64,000 nucleotides of DNA from Lepus europaeus (lineage: Eukaryota; Chordata; Mammalia; Lagomorpha; Leporidae), in assembly GCF_033115175.1 (NCBI RefSeq), contig NW_026909196.1, positions 7,316,001-7,380,000 on the forward strand, in the 5' to 3' direction. Shown in pieces: positions 36,721-48,270 of this stretch. The notes beneath the pieces are model-generated. The model made no database searches, was not told the origin of the DNA, and saw nothing but the letters and a program-made list of their open reading frames with translations. The translations under genes were made by a program, and so were the position numbers. Position 1 is the first letter of the stretch. Each line of letters opens with the position of its first letter.

Positions 36721-38674
36721 GTTTGTGTTTTCTGGATATTATCAATGGACTTTATTGTTTTGAATGTTTTTTAACGGGGAACATTATATTTTGAGCTTGA
36801 ATACAGTAATTGGTTCCACATGGAGACACCAGCTCTACATATTCGTATTTTCTAGGTAGAAAGCTGGAGGAACTGCGAGAAACAAACATGATATTTCTGT
36901 TTGTATCGATGACATTTTATGCACTTGCCTAACGAAAAAACTTTGCTTTTCTCCAAAACCATTTTGACTGTCTTTTTCTCGGTCCATTGCATACGAATTC
37001 CACACCAGTTTGTCCGGATATCACTAGATGAAACCAGAAATATCCGGTTGCGTTTTGGCTAACTCAATCCGAAATATTGTGAAAACCTCTGTGTATGTGT
37101 TTTCTGGATTTAATCGATGGACTTTCTTTTTTTGAATGTTTTTAACAGGGAACATTTAATTTTGTACCCTTGAAACACTAATTGGTTCATCATGGGAAAA
37201 GCAGCACTACATATTCCTATTTTCTAGGGAGAAATCTAGAGGAACTGTGGCAAACAAACATGATATTTCTGCTTGCATAGATGACATTTTATGCACTTGC
37301 CTAATGAAAAGACTTTCCTTTTCTCTAAAACCATTTTTACTGTGATTTTCTCAGTCCATTGCATATGAATTCCACACCTGTTTGTCTGGATATGACTGGA
37401 TGAACCCGGAAATATCAGGTTTTGTTTTGGCTAACTCAATCCCAGATATTGCTACAGCCTCTGTGCTTGTGTTTTCCGGATATTATCCATGGACTTAATT
37501 GTTTTCAATGTTTTTATCACTGAACATTGAATTTTCTGCTTGGAAACACTAATTGGTTCCACATGGAGACACCAGCTCTACACATTCGTATTTTCCAGGG
37601 AGAAAGCTAGAGGAACTGCGGCAAAGAAACATGATATTTCTGTTTGTATAGATGACATTTTATGCACTTGCCTAACAAAAGACTTTGCTTTTCTCCAAAA
37701 CCATTTGTACTGTGATTTTCTCGGTCAATTGCACACGAACTACACACCACTTTCTCCAGATATGACTGCATGAAACCAGAAATATTGGATTGTATTTTGG
37801 CTAACTCAATCCCAGATATTGCTACAGCCTCTGTGTTTGTGTTTTCCTGATATTATACATGAACTTTATTGTTTTAAATATTTTTATCAGGGAACATTTA
37901 ATTTAGAGCTAGATACTCATATTGGTTTCACATGGAGACACCAGCTCTACACATTTGTATTTTCTAAGGAGAAAGCTAGAGGAACTGCGGCAAACAAACA
38001 TGATATTTCTGTCTGTATAGATGACATGTTATGGACTTGCCTAACGAAAAGATTTTGGTTTTCTCCACAAAATTTTTACTGTGATTATCTCGGTCCATTG
38101 CATACGAATTCCACACCACTTTGTCCGGATATGACTGGATGAAACCAGAAATATCCGGTTGTGTTTTGGCTAACTCAATCCTAAATATTGCTATAGCATT
38201 TGGTTTTATGTTTCTGGATATTATCCATGGACTTTATCATTTTCAATCTTTTTATCAGGGAACATTTCATTTTGTACCGTTGAAGCACTAGTTGCTTAAT
38301 CATGGGGACACCAGCTCTACATATTCATATTTTCTAGGGAGAAAGCTGGAGGAACTGCGAGAAACAAACATGATATTTCTGTTTGTATCGATGACATTTT
38401 ATGCACTTTTCTAATGAAAAGCCTTTGGTTTTCTCCAAAACCATTTTTACTGTGATTTTCTCGGTCCATTGCATACGAATTCCACACCAGTTTACCAGAT
38501 ATGACTGGATGAACCTGGAAATATCTGGTTTTGTGTTGGCTAACTCAATCCCAGAGATTGCTACAGCCTCTGTGTTTGTTTTTTCCTGATATTATCAACG
38601 GACTTTATTGTTTTGAATGTTTTTTATCAGGGAACATTTAATTTTTTGCTTGGAAAAATTAATTGGTTCCACAT

Positions 38675-40185
38675 GGAGACACCAGCTCTACATATTTGTA
38701 TTTTCTAGGGAGAAAGCTAGAGGAACTGCGACAACAAACATGATATTTCTGTTTGTATTGATGACATTCATGCACTTGCCTAACGAAAAGTCTTTGCTTT
38801 TCTCCAAAACCATTTGTACTGTGATTTTCTCGGTCCATTGCATACGAATTCCACACCAGTTTTTCTGGGTATGACTGGATGAAACCAGAAATATCCGGTT
38901 GTGTTTTGCCTAACTCAATCCCAGAGATTGCTACAGCCTCTGTGTTTGTGTTTTCTGGATATTATCGATGGAGTTTATTGTTTTGAATGTTTTTTTTCTG
39001 GCAACATTTAATTTTGTGCTTGGAAACACAAATTGGTTCCACATGGCGATACCAGCTCTGCACATTCGTATTTCCCAGGGAGAAAGCTAGAGGAACTGCG
39101 ACAAGCAAACATGATATTTCTGTTTGTATAGATGACATTTTATGCACTTCCCTAAAGAAATGATTTTGCTTTTCCTCAAAACGTTTTTTATTGTGATTTT
39201 CTCGGTCCATTGCATACGAATTCCACACCAGTTCACCGGATATGACTGGATGATAACGGAAATATCCGGTTTTGTTTTGGCTAACTCAATCCCAGATATT
39301 GCTACAGCCTCTGTGTTTTTGTTTTCCTGATATTATCCACGACTTTATTGTTTTGAATTTTTTTTTATCGGGAACATTTAATTTTGTGCTTGGAATCACT
39401 AATTCATTCCACATGGAGACACCAGCTCTACACAGTTTTGTTTTGGCAAACTCTATCCGAAATATTGTGAAAGACTCTGTGTTTGGGTTTTCTGGATATT
39501 ATCGATAGACTTCATTGTTTTGAATGCTTTTATCAGGGAACTATTAATTTTGTACCGTTGAAACACTAATTGGTCCATCATGGGGACTCCAGCTCCACAC
39601 ATTCGTATTTTCTAGGGTGAAAGCTAGAGGAACTGAGACAAACAATATGATATTTCTGTTTGTATAGATGACATTTTATGCACTTGCCTAATGAAAGGAA
39701 TTTACTTTTCTCCACAACCATTTCTACTCTGATTTTCTCAGCCCATTGCATATGAATTCCACACCACTTTGTCCGGATATGACCGGATGAAACCAGAAAT
39801 ATCCGGTTGTGTTTTGGCTAACTGAATCCGAAATATTGTGAAAGCCTCTGTGTTTGTGTTTTCTGGATATTACAGATGGACTTTATGGTTTTGAGTGTTT
39901 TTATCAGGGAACATTTAATTTTGTACAGTTGAAGAACTAATTGGTTCATCATAAGAACACTAGCTCTACACATTCGTATTTTCTAAGGAGAAAGCTAGAG
40001 GAACCGCAGCAAACAAACATGATATTTCGGTTTGTATCGATGATATTTTATGGACTTGCCTAACAAAAGTACTTTGCTTTTCTCCAAAACCATTTTTCCT
40101 CTGATTTTCTCGGTCCATTGCATACGAATTGCACAACACTTTCTCTGGATATGACTGGATGAAACCAGACATATCCGGTTTTGTT
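38675..40185 (+). repeat. Third copy of part of the 5-kb block
   Basis: Matches 32200-33710 at a constant offset of 6475 bp, including the extra monomer and the deletion junction at about 39435. Beyond 40185 the match breaks: a monomer with a GGAGCATTTAATTTT variant follows. This copy descends from the second copy, since it carries the monomer that the first lacks. Confidence 0.8.
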
Positions 40186-43100
40186 TTGGCTAACTCAATC
40201 CGAGATATTGCTGCAGCCTCGGTGTTTCTGTTTTCTGGATATTATCAATGGACTTTATTGTTTTGAATGTTTTTTTTTTATCAGGGAGCATTTAATTTTG
40301 TGCTTGGAATCACTAATTGGTTCCACATGGAGACACCAGCTCTACATGTTCGTATTCTCTAGGGAGAACGCTAGAGGAACTGTGGCAAACAAACATGATA
40401 TTTGTGTTTGTATCGATGACATTTTATGCACTTGCTTAACAAAAATAGTTTGCTTTTCTCCAAAACCATTTGTACTGTGATTTTCTCGGTCCATTGCATA
40501 CGAATTCCATACCACTTTCTTCGGATATGACTGGATGAAACCAGAAATATCCGGTTTTGTTTTGCTAACTCAATCCGAAAAATTGCTATGGATTCTTTGT
40601 TTGTGTATTCCTGATATTATCCATGGACTTTATTGTTTTGAATGTTTTTATCAGGGAATATTTCATTGTGTACCGTTGAAACACTAATTGGTTCATCAAG
40701 GGAACACCAGCTCTACACATTCGTATTTTCTAGGGAGAAAGCTAGAGGAAGTGCGGCAAACAAACATGAACTTTCTGTTTGTATAGATGACATTTTATGC
40801 ACTTGCCTAATGAAAAGACTTTGCTTTTCTCCAAAACCATTTTTACTGTGATTTTCTCTGTCCATTGCATACGAATTCGAATCCATTTTGTCCGGATATG
40901 ACTGGATGAAACCAGAAATATCCGGTTGTGTTTTGGCTAACTCAATGCGAAATATTGTGAAAGTTTCTGTATTTGTTTTTTCTGGATATTATCGATGGAC
41001 TTTAATTTTGAATGTTTTTTTATTAGGGAACATTTAATTTTGTACCGGAGAAACACTAATTGGTTCATCATGGGGACACCATCTCTACACATTCATATTT
41101 TTTAGGGAGAAAGCTAGAGGAACTGCGGCAAACAAACATGATATTTCTGTTTGTTAGATGACATTTTATGCACTTGCCGAATGAAAAGACTTTGCTTTTC
41201 TCCAAAACCGTTTTTACTGTGATTTTCTCGGACTATTGCATACGAATTCCACACCACTCTTTCCGGGTATGTCTGAATGAAACCAGAAATATGCGGTTGT
41301 GTATTGGCTAAGTCAAACCGAAAAATTTCTACAGCCACTGTGTTTTGAGTATTCCTGATATTATCCACGGACTTTATTTTTTTGAATGTTTTTTATCAGG
41401 GAACATTTAATTTTTTGCTTGGAAACACTAATTGGTTACACATGGAGACACCAGCTCTACACATTCATATTTTCTAGGGACAAATCTAGAGGAACTGCGG
41501 CAAACAAACATGATATTTCTGTTTGTATAGATGACATTTTATGCACTTGCCTAACGAAAAGATTTTGCTTTTTTCCAAAACCATTTTCACTGTGATTTTC
41601 TCGGTCCATTGCATACGAATTCCACACCACTTTGTCCGGGTATGACTGGATGAAACTGGAAATATCCGGTTGTGTTTTGGCTAACTCAATCCAAAAAATT
41701 GCTATGGACTCTTTGTTTGTGTATTCCTGATATTATCCATGGACTTTATTGTTCTGAATGTTTTTTATCGGGTAACATTTAATTTTGAACCTTAGAAACA
41801 CTAATTGGTTCATCATGGGGACACCAGCTCTACACATTTGTATTTTCTAGGGAGAAAGCTAGAGGAACTGCCACAAACAAACATGATATTTCTGTTTGTA
41901 TAGATGACATTTTATGCACTTGCCTAACGAAAAGACTTTGCTTTTCTCCAAAACCATTTGTACTGTGATTTTGTCGGTCCATTGCATGTGAATTCCACAC
42001 CAGTTTGTCCGGATATGACTGGAAAACATTAAATATCCAGTTTTGTTTTGGCTAACTCAATCCCAGATATTGCTACAGCGTTTGTGTTTGTATATTCCTG
42101 ATATTATCCATGGAATTTATTTTTTTGAATGTTTTTTATCAGGGAACTTTTAATTTGGTGCTTGGAAACACTAATTGGTTCCACATGGAGACACCAGCTC
42201 TACACATTCCTATTTTCTAGGTAGAAAGCTAGAGGAACTGTGACAAACAACATGATATTACTGTTTGTATCGATGACATTTTATGCACTTGCCTAACGAA
42301 AAGACTTTGCTTTTCTCCAAAACCATTTTAATGTGGTTTTCTTGGTCCATTTCATACGAATTCTACACCGCTTTGTCCGGATATGACTGGATATACCCAG
42401 AAATATCTAGTTGTGTATTGGCTATCATTCCGAAAGATTGTGAAAACCTCTGTGTTTGTGTTTTCTGGATATTGTCAACAGACTTTATTGTTTTGAATGT
42501 TTTTATCAGGGAATATTAATTTTGTACCGGTTGCTTTTCTCCACAACCATTTTTCTCTGATTTTCTCTTCACATTGCATAGGAACTCCACACCACTTTTC
42601 GGATATGACTGGATGCAACCCGAAATATCCGGTTGTGTTTTGGCTAACTCAATCTGAAATATTGTTACAGACTCCGTTTTTGTGTTTTCTGGATATTATC
42701 GATGGACGTTATTGTTTTGAATGTTTTTATTAGGCAACATTTAATTTTGTATCATTGAAACACTAATTGGTTCATCACTAGTTGACTCCACATTGTGACA
42801 CCAGCTCTGCAAATTCGTATTTTCTAGGGAGAAAGCGAGAGGAACTGCTGCAAACAAACGTGATATTTCTGTTTATATAGATGACATTTTATGCACTTGC
42901 CTAAAGAAAAGACTTTTATTCGCCAAAACCATTTTTACTGTGATTTTTCAGTCCATTGCATACGAATTCCACCGCACTTTGTCCAGATACTGGATGAAAC
43001 CAGAAGTATCGGGTTGTGTTTTTGCTAACTCAATCCGAAATATTGTAAAAGCATCTGCTTTTGTGTTTTCTGGATATTATCAACGGACTTTATTATTTTC

Positions 43101-44226
43101 AATATTTATTATCAGGGAACATTTGATTTTGTGCTGAGAATCACTAATTGATTCCACATGGAGACACCAGCTGTACATATTTGTATTCTCTAGGGAGCAA
43201 ACTAGAGGAACTGTGGCAGACAAACATGATATATCTGTTTGCATAGATGACATTTTATGCACTTGCCTAAGGAAAAGACTTTGCTTTCCTCCAAAACCAT
43301 TTTTACTGTGATTTTCTCTTTCCATTACATACGAATTCCACACCACTTTGACCAGATATTCCTGGATGAAACCAGAAGTATCCGGTTGTGTTTTGGCTAA
43401 TTCAATCGCAGATATTGCTAGAGCCTCTGTGTTTGTGTTTTCCGGATATTATCAACAGACCTTATTGTTTTCACTTTTTTTTTATCAGTGAACATTTAAT
43501 TTTGTGCTGGGAAACACTAACTGGTTCCAAATGGAGACACCAGCTCTACACATTTTGATTTTCTAGGGAGAGAGCTATAGGAACTGCAGCAAAGAAACAT
43601 GATATTTTTCTTACTATAGATGACATTTTATGCACCTGCCTAAAGAAAAGACTTTGCTTTTTTCCAAAACCATTTTTACTGTGATTTTCTCGGTCCATTG
43701 CATACGAATTCCACACCAATTTGTACGGATATGACTGTATGTAACCAGAAATATCCGGTTGTGTTTTGGCTAACTCAATCCCAGATATTGCTAGAGCCTC
43801 TGTGTATGTGTTTTCCGGATATAATCAATTGACTTTATTGTGTTGAATGTTTTTTATCAGGGAACATTTAATTTTGTGCTGGGAAACAATAGTTGGTTCC
43901 ACTTGGAGAAACCAGCTCTAAACATTAGTATATTCTAGGGAGAAATGTAGAGGAACTGCGGCAAACACACATGATATTTCTGTTTGTATAGATGAACTTT
44001 TAAGCATTTCCCTAAGAGAAAATCTTGCTTTACTGCAAAACCATTTTTACTGTGATTTTCTCGGTCCATTGCATACGAATTCCACACCACTTTGTCCAGA
44101 TATGACTGGATGAAACCAGAAATATCTACTTGTGTTTTGGCTAATTCAATCCCAGATATTGCTACCACCTCTGTGTTTGTTTCTTCTGGATAGAATTAAC
44201 GGGCTTTATGTTTTGAATTTTTTATC

Positions 44227-44230
44227 AGGG
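44227..44230. other. Target-site duplication, left, of provirus G2
   Basis: AGGG before the LTR terminus TGAGAAAA; the same four bases follow the 3' LTR at 48814-48817. The satellite reads through in phase when the provirus is removed. Four bases is typical of gammaretroviruses. Confidence 0.9.
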
Positions 44231-44774
44231 TGAGAAAATAAGGCAGGCTGGGTTTAAAATGGAGTTGCTTGAGCTAACTGCATACTGTTTTGCTTCTGTG
44301 CAAAATAGCTGGGCTTGCAAAATGCTTTTATAAGATAACTGAACTTTAGCTGAACTTGTAGCATGTGATGATTGTGTTAATGCTTTCATGAGATAATTGA
44401 GCATGTGATAATTATTTTAGGAGCTATGTTAAGTTTTTGGTCATGATGACCCCGTATTTGTGCTTGCTCAAGTACTTTGTTCCCTTACCCTGGAAAAACC
44501 CTTTACCTTGTGATTATTTGTCATGCTGTGGTTTATCTTGTGATCTTTTGTAATGCTGTGGAGATATGCTAATGTTGTGGTTTTAAGCCTTAAATACTCT
44601 GTGCGATTGATGATCGGGGCCTCTCTCTGCACTGCACCCGAGGGTGGTGTTGTGCTTGGAGACGGCCCATCTGCGCAGATGTAATAAACTTCCTCATGCT
44701 CTTTGCATCGATTGGAGTGGAATTCGTGCTTCTGGGGTCGGTAGAATTGTGAGACACCTTTCTGGGGTCTTACA
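44231..44774 (+). repeat. 5' LTR of provirus G2
   Basis: 544 bp from TGAGAAAATAAGG to GGTCTTACA. TATA-like TTAAATA at 44590-44596 and AATAAA at 44683-44688, so R lies roughly between 44620 and 44705. The element has the arrangement of a gammaretroviral LTR with the poly(A) signal inside R. Confidence 0.93.
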
Positions 44775-44778
44775 TTCC

Positions 44779-44796
44779 TGGGGGCTCGTCCGGGAT
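44779..44796 (+). other. Primer-binding site, tRNA-Pro type (G2)
   Basis: TGGGGGCTCGTCCGGGAT, an exact match to the proline-tRNA primer site, four bases after the LTR. Confidence 0.95.
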
Positions 44797-45252
44797 TTGA
44801 GACCCCAGACCCACGCTCCATTTTCCAATCGGAGGTAAGTCTTTGCTGTTTTAAGTATTTTTGTGTGTTTTGTTGATTTTTTATTATTTTATTTTTTCCC
44901 GGGGCACTTGACGTACCGGAGGTTTATGTTTTAGCTGTACGGGTGGCTAGGCGTCCGGGCGCTAGGCGCCGAAAGAATTGAGCCAGTAGTAGGTAAGGAC
45001 AGACGTGTCCGCGACCCCTGGCTCGGGCCCTGGGGGACGCTCCAGTGGCGGTGTCTCGGGGGAGGCTGGCCAGGCAGCTCTCCCACCAGGTAAAAGGTTT
45101 TCTTCCCCAGGAGAAAGGCTGGTGGCAGCAGCCACTCCCGTCGGAAGTTTTGGTTTCAGTTTTGTTTCGGTTTTGCGCGCAGTGTCTTTGTGAGTTTTGT
45201 GATTCTCTTCTGTGTTCTAATATACTTTCCTTATTTGCCTTTCCCCTCCAAC
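44797..45252 (+). other. 5' leader of G2 with splice donor
   Basis: Non-coding leader before gag. A near-consensus splice donor GGAG/GTAAGT lies at 44834/44835. A single copy of the segment that is repeated four times in G1 lies near 45104-45180. By position the packaging signal should be here, but no structure was computed. Confidence 0.75.
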
Positions 45253-45630
45253 ATGGGACAGGAATTAACTACACCTTTGAGTCTTACTCTAGGTCATTGG
45301 AGAGAGGTCCGGGAGCGGGCCCAAAACTTGTCTATAAGAGTGCAGAAGAATAACTGGACATGTTTTTGTACATCCGAGTGGCCAGCCTTAAACATCGGGT
45401 GGCCACGGGATGGGACTTTTGACTCTCGAATTATCTTACAGGTGAAGAGCCAGGTCTGCAGGGGAGGTAAAGAAGGGCGCCCGAATCAAGTGCCCTACAT
45501 CTTTGTGTGGGAGGACCTGGCGAAAACCCCCCCCAGACTGGGTAAAACCTTTCCTCCTTTCCAACAGGGCAGTGGCAGAGCTCGATCCTGCTATACCCAC
45601 CACCGCCCTGAGGATGAAGCCCAGTTCTGA
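45253..45630 (+). pseudogene. gag: gag matrix, frameshifted
   Basis: The ATG at 45253 begins a matrix-like frame with Gly2 and the characteristic TTPLSLTLGHW start; residues to about 90 read like a gammaretroviral matrix domain, ending near VWEDLAK. At a run of eight C (45527-45534) the frame is lost: this frame goes on for about 30 unrelated residues to a stop at 45630, while the gag-like reading continues in the next frame from about 45535. The most economical reading is a one-base change in the C run. N-myristoylation of Gly2 remains possible, so a membrane-bound matrix fragment of about 125 residues could still be made. Confidence 0.8.
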
Positions 45631-46003
45631 GTTGTCAGCAGTTGCCCTGGGGGTGGCGTCGAGCCCCAAACCCACTCCGATCCTACCCGCAACACCCCTA
45701 GTATCGGAACTTGCAGACCAGGGCAAATACCCTACCTCAACCCTCTATCCATTACAGGAATTGGACACCCTCAAACCTGAAAAACCCTTAGCTCCTCCAG
45801 GCGGGCAGGAAGATCTTTTTGATATTTCATCACTTTATTCCCCCCGCCTCCTTAGAAGGGCACCTTATATCCCCCGCTTCCCAAAAAGGCCCGTGGTGCC
45901 CTTTTTGGAAACCAGAAGAGAAATGGAGGAGGAAGAATCCGATGAAATAGAGGAGGAAGGACCCCCGGCCCGTTCTAACTGGCCGTCCTCCTCCTCCATA
46001 TAA
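45530..46003 (+). pseudogene. gag: gag p12-like segment in the shifted frame
   Basis: Continues gag after the C-run frameshift. Residues are proline-rich, then a Ser/Pro/Arg segment, then a very acidic stretch rich in Glu, and the frame stops at 46001-46003. Capsid and nucleocapsid are missing. I see no PPxY or PTAP late motif. The last part is shared with G1 (300-425), as is the non-coding sequence that follows, so truncation at this point is old and common to the family. Confidence 0.65.
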
Positions 46004-47154
46004 CTGGGATCACGAGCCCTGACAGGACTTGCAGGGCCTGTTTTACCAACATTAATTTTACTACACTTAAATGGAACTCTGTAGGAGACTCAGACTCTAC
46101 TGCCAGACTCTCCTGAGGAGCTTAGCTAAAGGGGTTAAAGTTATTTAGTTAAAAAAGGGGAAATTTAAAATGGGCTAAAAAAAGAGGAACTAACTAGGAT
46201 CCTGGCCACCACAGTTAACAGGAAGCAGAGTAAGGGAGAATCAGGGTAGGCAGGGGCCCCGGAGACTGACAAGAGCACAGAGAAGTGCCCAAAAGGACAA
46301 GTCTGCCTAAGGTCCGACTAACAACGAGAATCTAGTGGTGTACGACTGCCACACGAGACAGAACTGACCGAAACGGCCCCTGCAAGATGACAAGAGAAAA
46401 GACGACAGCAGCGGAATGGTGAGATTGGGCGACAGCGGCCCCTCGGCCCCTCCCTCGTTGGGACATGTGCGGTCTGACATGGTTAGAGATATTGTTGGGG
46501 ATGCGGGCTCTGCCCAGGTTCCCATAGATAATGCTCCATCACCCCCTGCGGTGTCTGGGATGGGCCCACGCGATATCCACCTAGCGTCCGGAGTTCAACG
46601 GAGATAACAGTGGGAGACGGCCGAACGAGGACAGTGGTTTGGGTTTCCACCTTCAACCCCCCGAGGACTCTGCTCAGCAGGCAGGGCTGATCGCTATGGA
46701 CCATGCACTCCGTGCAGCTAAGAAAACGGAGCGGGTGGCAATGCACAGAACAGCAGATACGCTCTCGCCACTACCCACAGGGAACTCAAAATGGACAGAG
46801 GCTTTATCGACCAAGAAGAAAAATTGCGCCAATGTTTCCCTGATTTGGACTACCAAAGGTACTGGGGTCAGATACCGGGCCGGCTTTCGTCTCCAGGGTA
46901 AGTCAGATGGTGGCACAGGTGTTGGAAATAGAAAGTTACATTGTGTTTATAGGATAAGTCAGATGGTGGTAGCGGTAGCCAAGGTACTGGGGATATAGTT
47001 AGGTAAAAGTATGATTAATGGTGGAGACTGGCACTGGAGACTGGGTCAGATTGCTGCCGATGGTTTTGTTTAAGGCTTGCAGTATATGTGGCCTGACATT
47101 TTATAAAATGTTGTACCCAGCATTGATTCTTTTGCAACTTCCCTACCCCGCCAG
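46004..47154 (+). other. Unrecognised 1.15-kb segment between gag and the CEBPE cargo
   Basis: The first 300 bases are shared with G1 (positions 1-299). The rest is of moderate GC content, with open frames of up to 119 codons (46639-46998) that I cannot assign. A donor-like CCAGGGTAAGT lies near 46894-46904, and a pyrimidine tract ending in CAG lies at 47139-47154, so the stretch between could be a retained intron. No pol or env motif was found. Confidence 0.5.
47139..47154 (+). promoter_or_regulatory. Putative splice acceptor before the CEBPE frame
   Basis: TTCCCTACCCCGCCAG followed by GC. Together with the leader donor at 44834 it would produce a spliced RNA in which the first ATG after the junction is the CEBPE-frame start, 12 bases on. 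Confidence 0.5.
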
Positions 47155-47165
47155 GCTTTGCTTAA

Positions 47166-47747
47166 ATGTTCGCCTCCCAGGGCTTCGAGGGCTTCCAGGA
47201 GGAGCAGTCCCCGGCTTTGCTCTCCGACCTCTCTGCCATGGAGTTGGCACCTGACAGCAGCCCAGGGAGCTACAACCCTAGGACTGTGGCTATGAAGGAG
47301 AAGCCCCGGGGGCCAGAGGGTGGCCGAGGTGGCAGCCGGGGCAGTTACAATCCCCTGCAGTACCAGGTGGCACACTGCGGGCAGACGACCGTGCACCTGC
47401 CCCCAACCCTGACGGCACCAGGCCAGCCCCTGTGCGTCCCCGAGGCCCCCTTGGTCACCACCGTGCCCCCCAGCAGCTCCCTCAAGGCGCCCTCCCCGAC
47501 TGACCCCTCACAGGAGGGCAAGAAGGCAGTGAACAACAGCCTGGAGTACCGGCTGCGGCGGGAGCACAACAATATCGCCGTGCGCAAGACCAAGCGGCGC
47601 ATCCTGGAGATACAGCAGTACATGGCAGAGAATGAGCAGCTGCGCAGCCGCGTGGAGCAGCTCACGCAGGAACTGAATATCCTGCACAGGTTTTTAAAAG
47701 CTATTATAAATTTAATGTCATTGGTCAGTACCAATATTAAAAATTAA
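47166..47747 (+). CDS. CEBPE: CEBPE-derived bZIP open frame carried by provirus G2
   Basis: 193 codons, directly preceded by an in-frame TAA. Residues 10-25 resemble the activation-region LLSDL of C/EBP epsilon; residues 31-123 carry its signature middle ([43 protein letters not shown]); 126-181 are the bZIP. Compared with the roughly 281-residue mammalian protein as I recall it, the first 40 or so residues and about 50 between LLSDL and SSPGSY are absent, and small in-frame gaps lie at about 123, 142 and 151. The gap at 142 removes the Ser-Arg-Asp-Lys part of the basic region that contacts DNA. The zipper keeps Leu159, Leu166, Leu173 and Ile180. From about residue 176 the sequence is AT-rich viral tail. 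The gene is intronless and has no poly(A) tail. GC content is far above the flanks. Expression is not shown; if made, a nuclear C/EBP antagonist is plausible. Confidence 0.85.
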   Translation: MFASQGFEGFQEEQSPALLSDLSAMELAPDSSPGSYNPRTVAMKEKPRGPEGGRGGSRGSYNPLQYQVAHCGQTTVHLPPTLTAPGQPLCVPEAPLVTTVPPSSSLKAPSPTDPSQEGKKAVNNSLEYRLRREHNNIAVRKTKRRILEIQQYMAENEQLRSRVEQLTQELNILHRFLKAIINLMSLVSTNIKN

Positions 47748-48252
47748 GGACATAAAAAAAGGAGTATTGTTGGTAAAAAGGGCTAAAAAAAAAAGAGCTT
47801 CTTATATAAGGAAAGGACATGGTTTGTAAAAATAACTTTATCCGGATGGCTAGGCTAAAATGGAAGTGGTAAAATGTTTAAAGTAAGTCGAAGAGGGTGT
47901 GTGAAAGTCACAATCACAAAAAGTATTTGGGTCAATTCAGCTAAACAGGCACCAGGTATCAACCCAAATTTGTATGACTTCTTCAGGGATGTGTTTTCTG
48001 TTCTTATCTCTGTTGTAATTTTTGTTTTTAAACTCTGATGCCTTTTTGTAACCTTTTCTATCCTGCGGGGCATACTTCCCCTACCCTGCAGACTTGCTTC
48101 TGTGCTCATAAAATCGGCTGCAAGGCACAGAGATGTGCTTGTAAACCGCGGAAGCGTATTCTTAATTCCCTCTTAATTCTAACTGTTAAACACCCTGCTC
48201 CCTTTACAAAATTTAAAAAGTAATTACTTAAATTTTAAGATTAAAATTTGAC
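47748..48252 (+). other. 3' non-coding region of G2
   Basis: AT-rich sequence between the cargo frame and the polypurine tract, with A runs at 47753-47760 and 47785-47796. A short frame at 48038-48223 has no recognisable similarity. No env TM motif was seen. Confidence 0.6.
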
Positions 48253-48269
48253 AAAAAGAAAAGGGGGGA
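48253..48269 (+). other. Polypurine tract of G2
   Basis: A purine run AAAAAGAAAAGGGGGGA just before the 3' LTR at 48271. Confidence 0.85.
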
Positions 48270-48270
48270 A

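Larger units (their letters stand above)
16610..44230 (+). repeat. 371-bp satellite array, block 2
   Basis: About 74 monomers in the same orientation as block 1. Monomers mix several variants: the segment after AACTCAATCC is either CGAAATATTGTGAAAG or CAGATATTGCTACAG, and the segment after AACATTTAATTTT is GTACCGTTG, GTGCTTGG or GAGCTTGG, linked to TTCATCATGG or TTCCACATGG. Long tandem duplications lie at 22.7-25.6 kb and 24.66-34.75 kb, with a further partial copy at 38.68-40.18 kb. Shortened monomers occur at about 27600, 32950, 39435 (one shared deletion) and 42528. No gene or transcription unit was seen in it; the many 60-100-codon frames are the monomer sequence read in phase. Confidence 0.95.

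Noticed and set aside
47345..47734. Antisense frame of 129 codons over the CEBPE cargo
   Set aside because: It is the complement of a GC-rich coding sequence, with no similarity to a known protein.
47166..47747. CEBPE piece as a normal processed pseudogene
   Set aside because: There is no poly(A) tail or flanking duplication, both ends are truncated, and it sits in sense between retroviral gag and 3' LTR; capture by the retrovirus explains more, though not proven.
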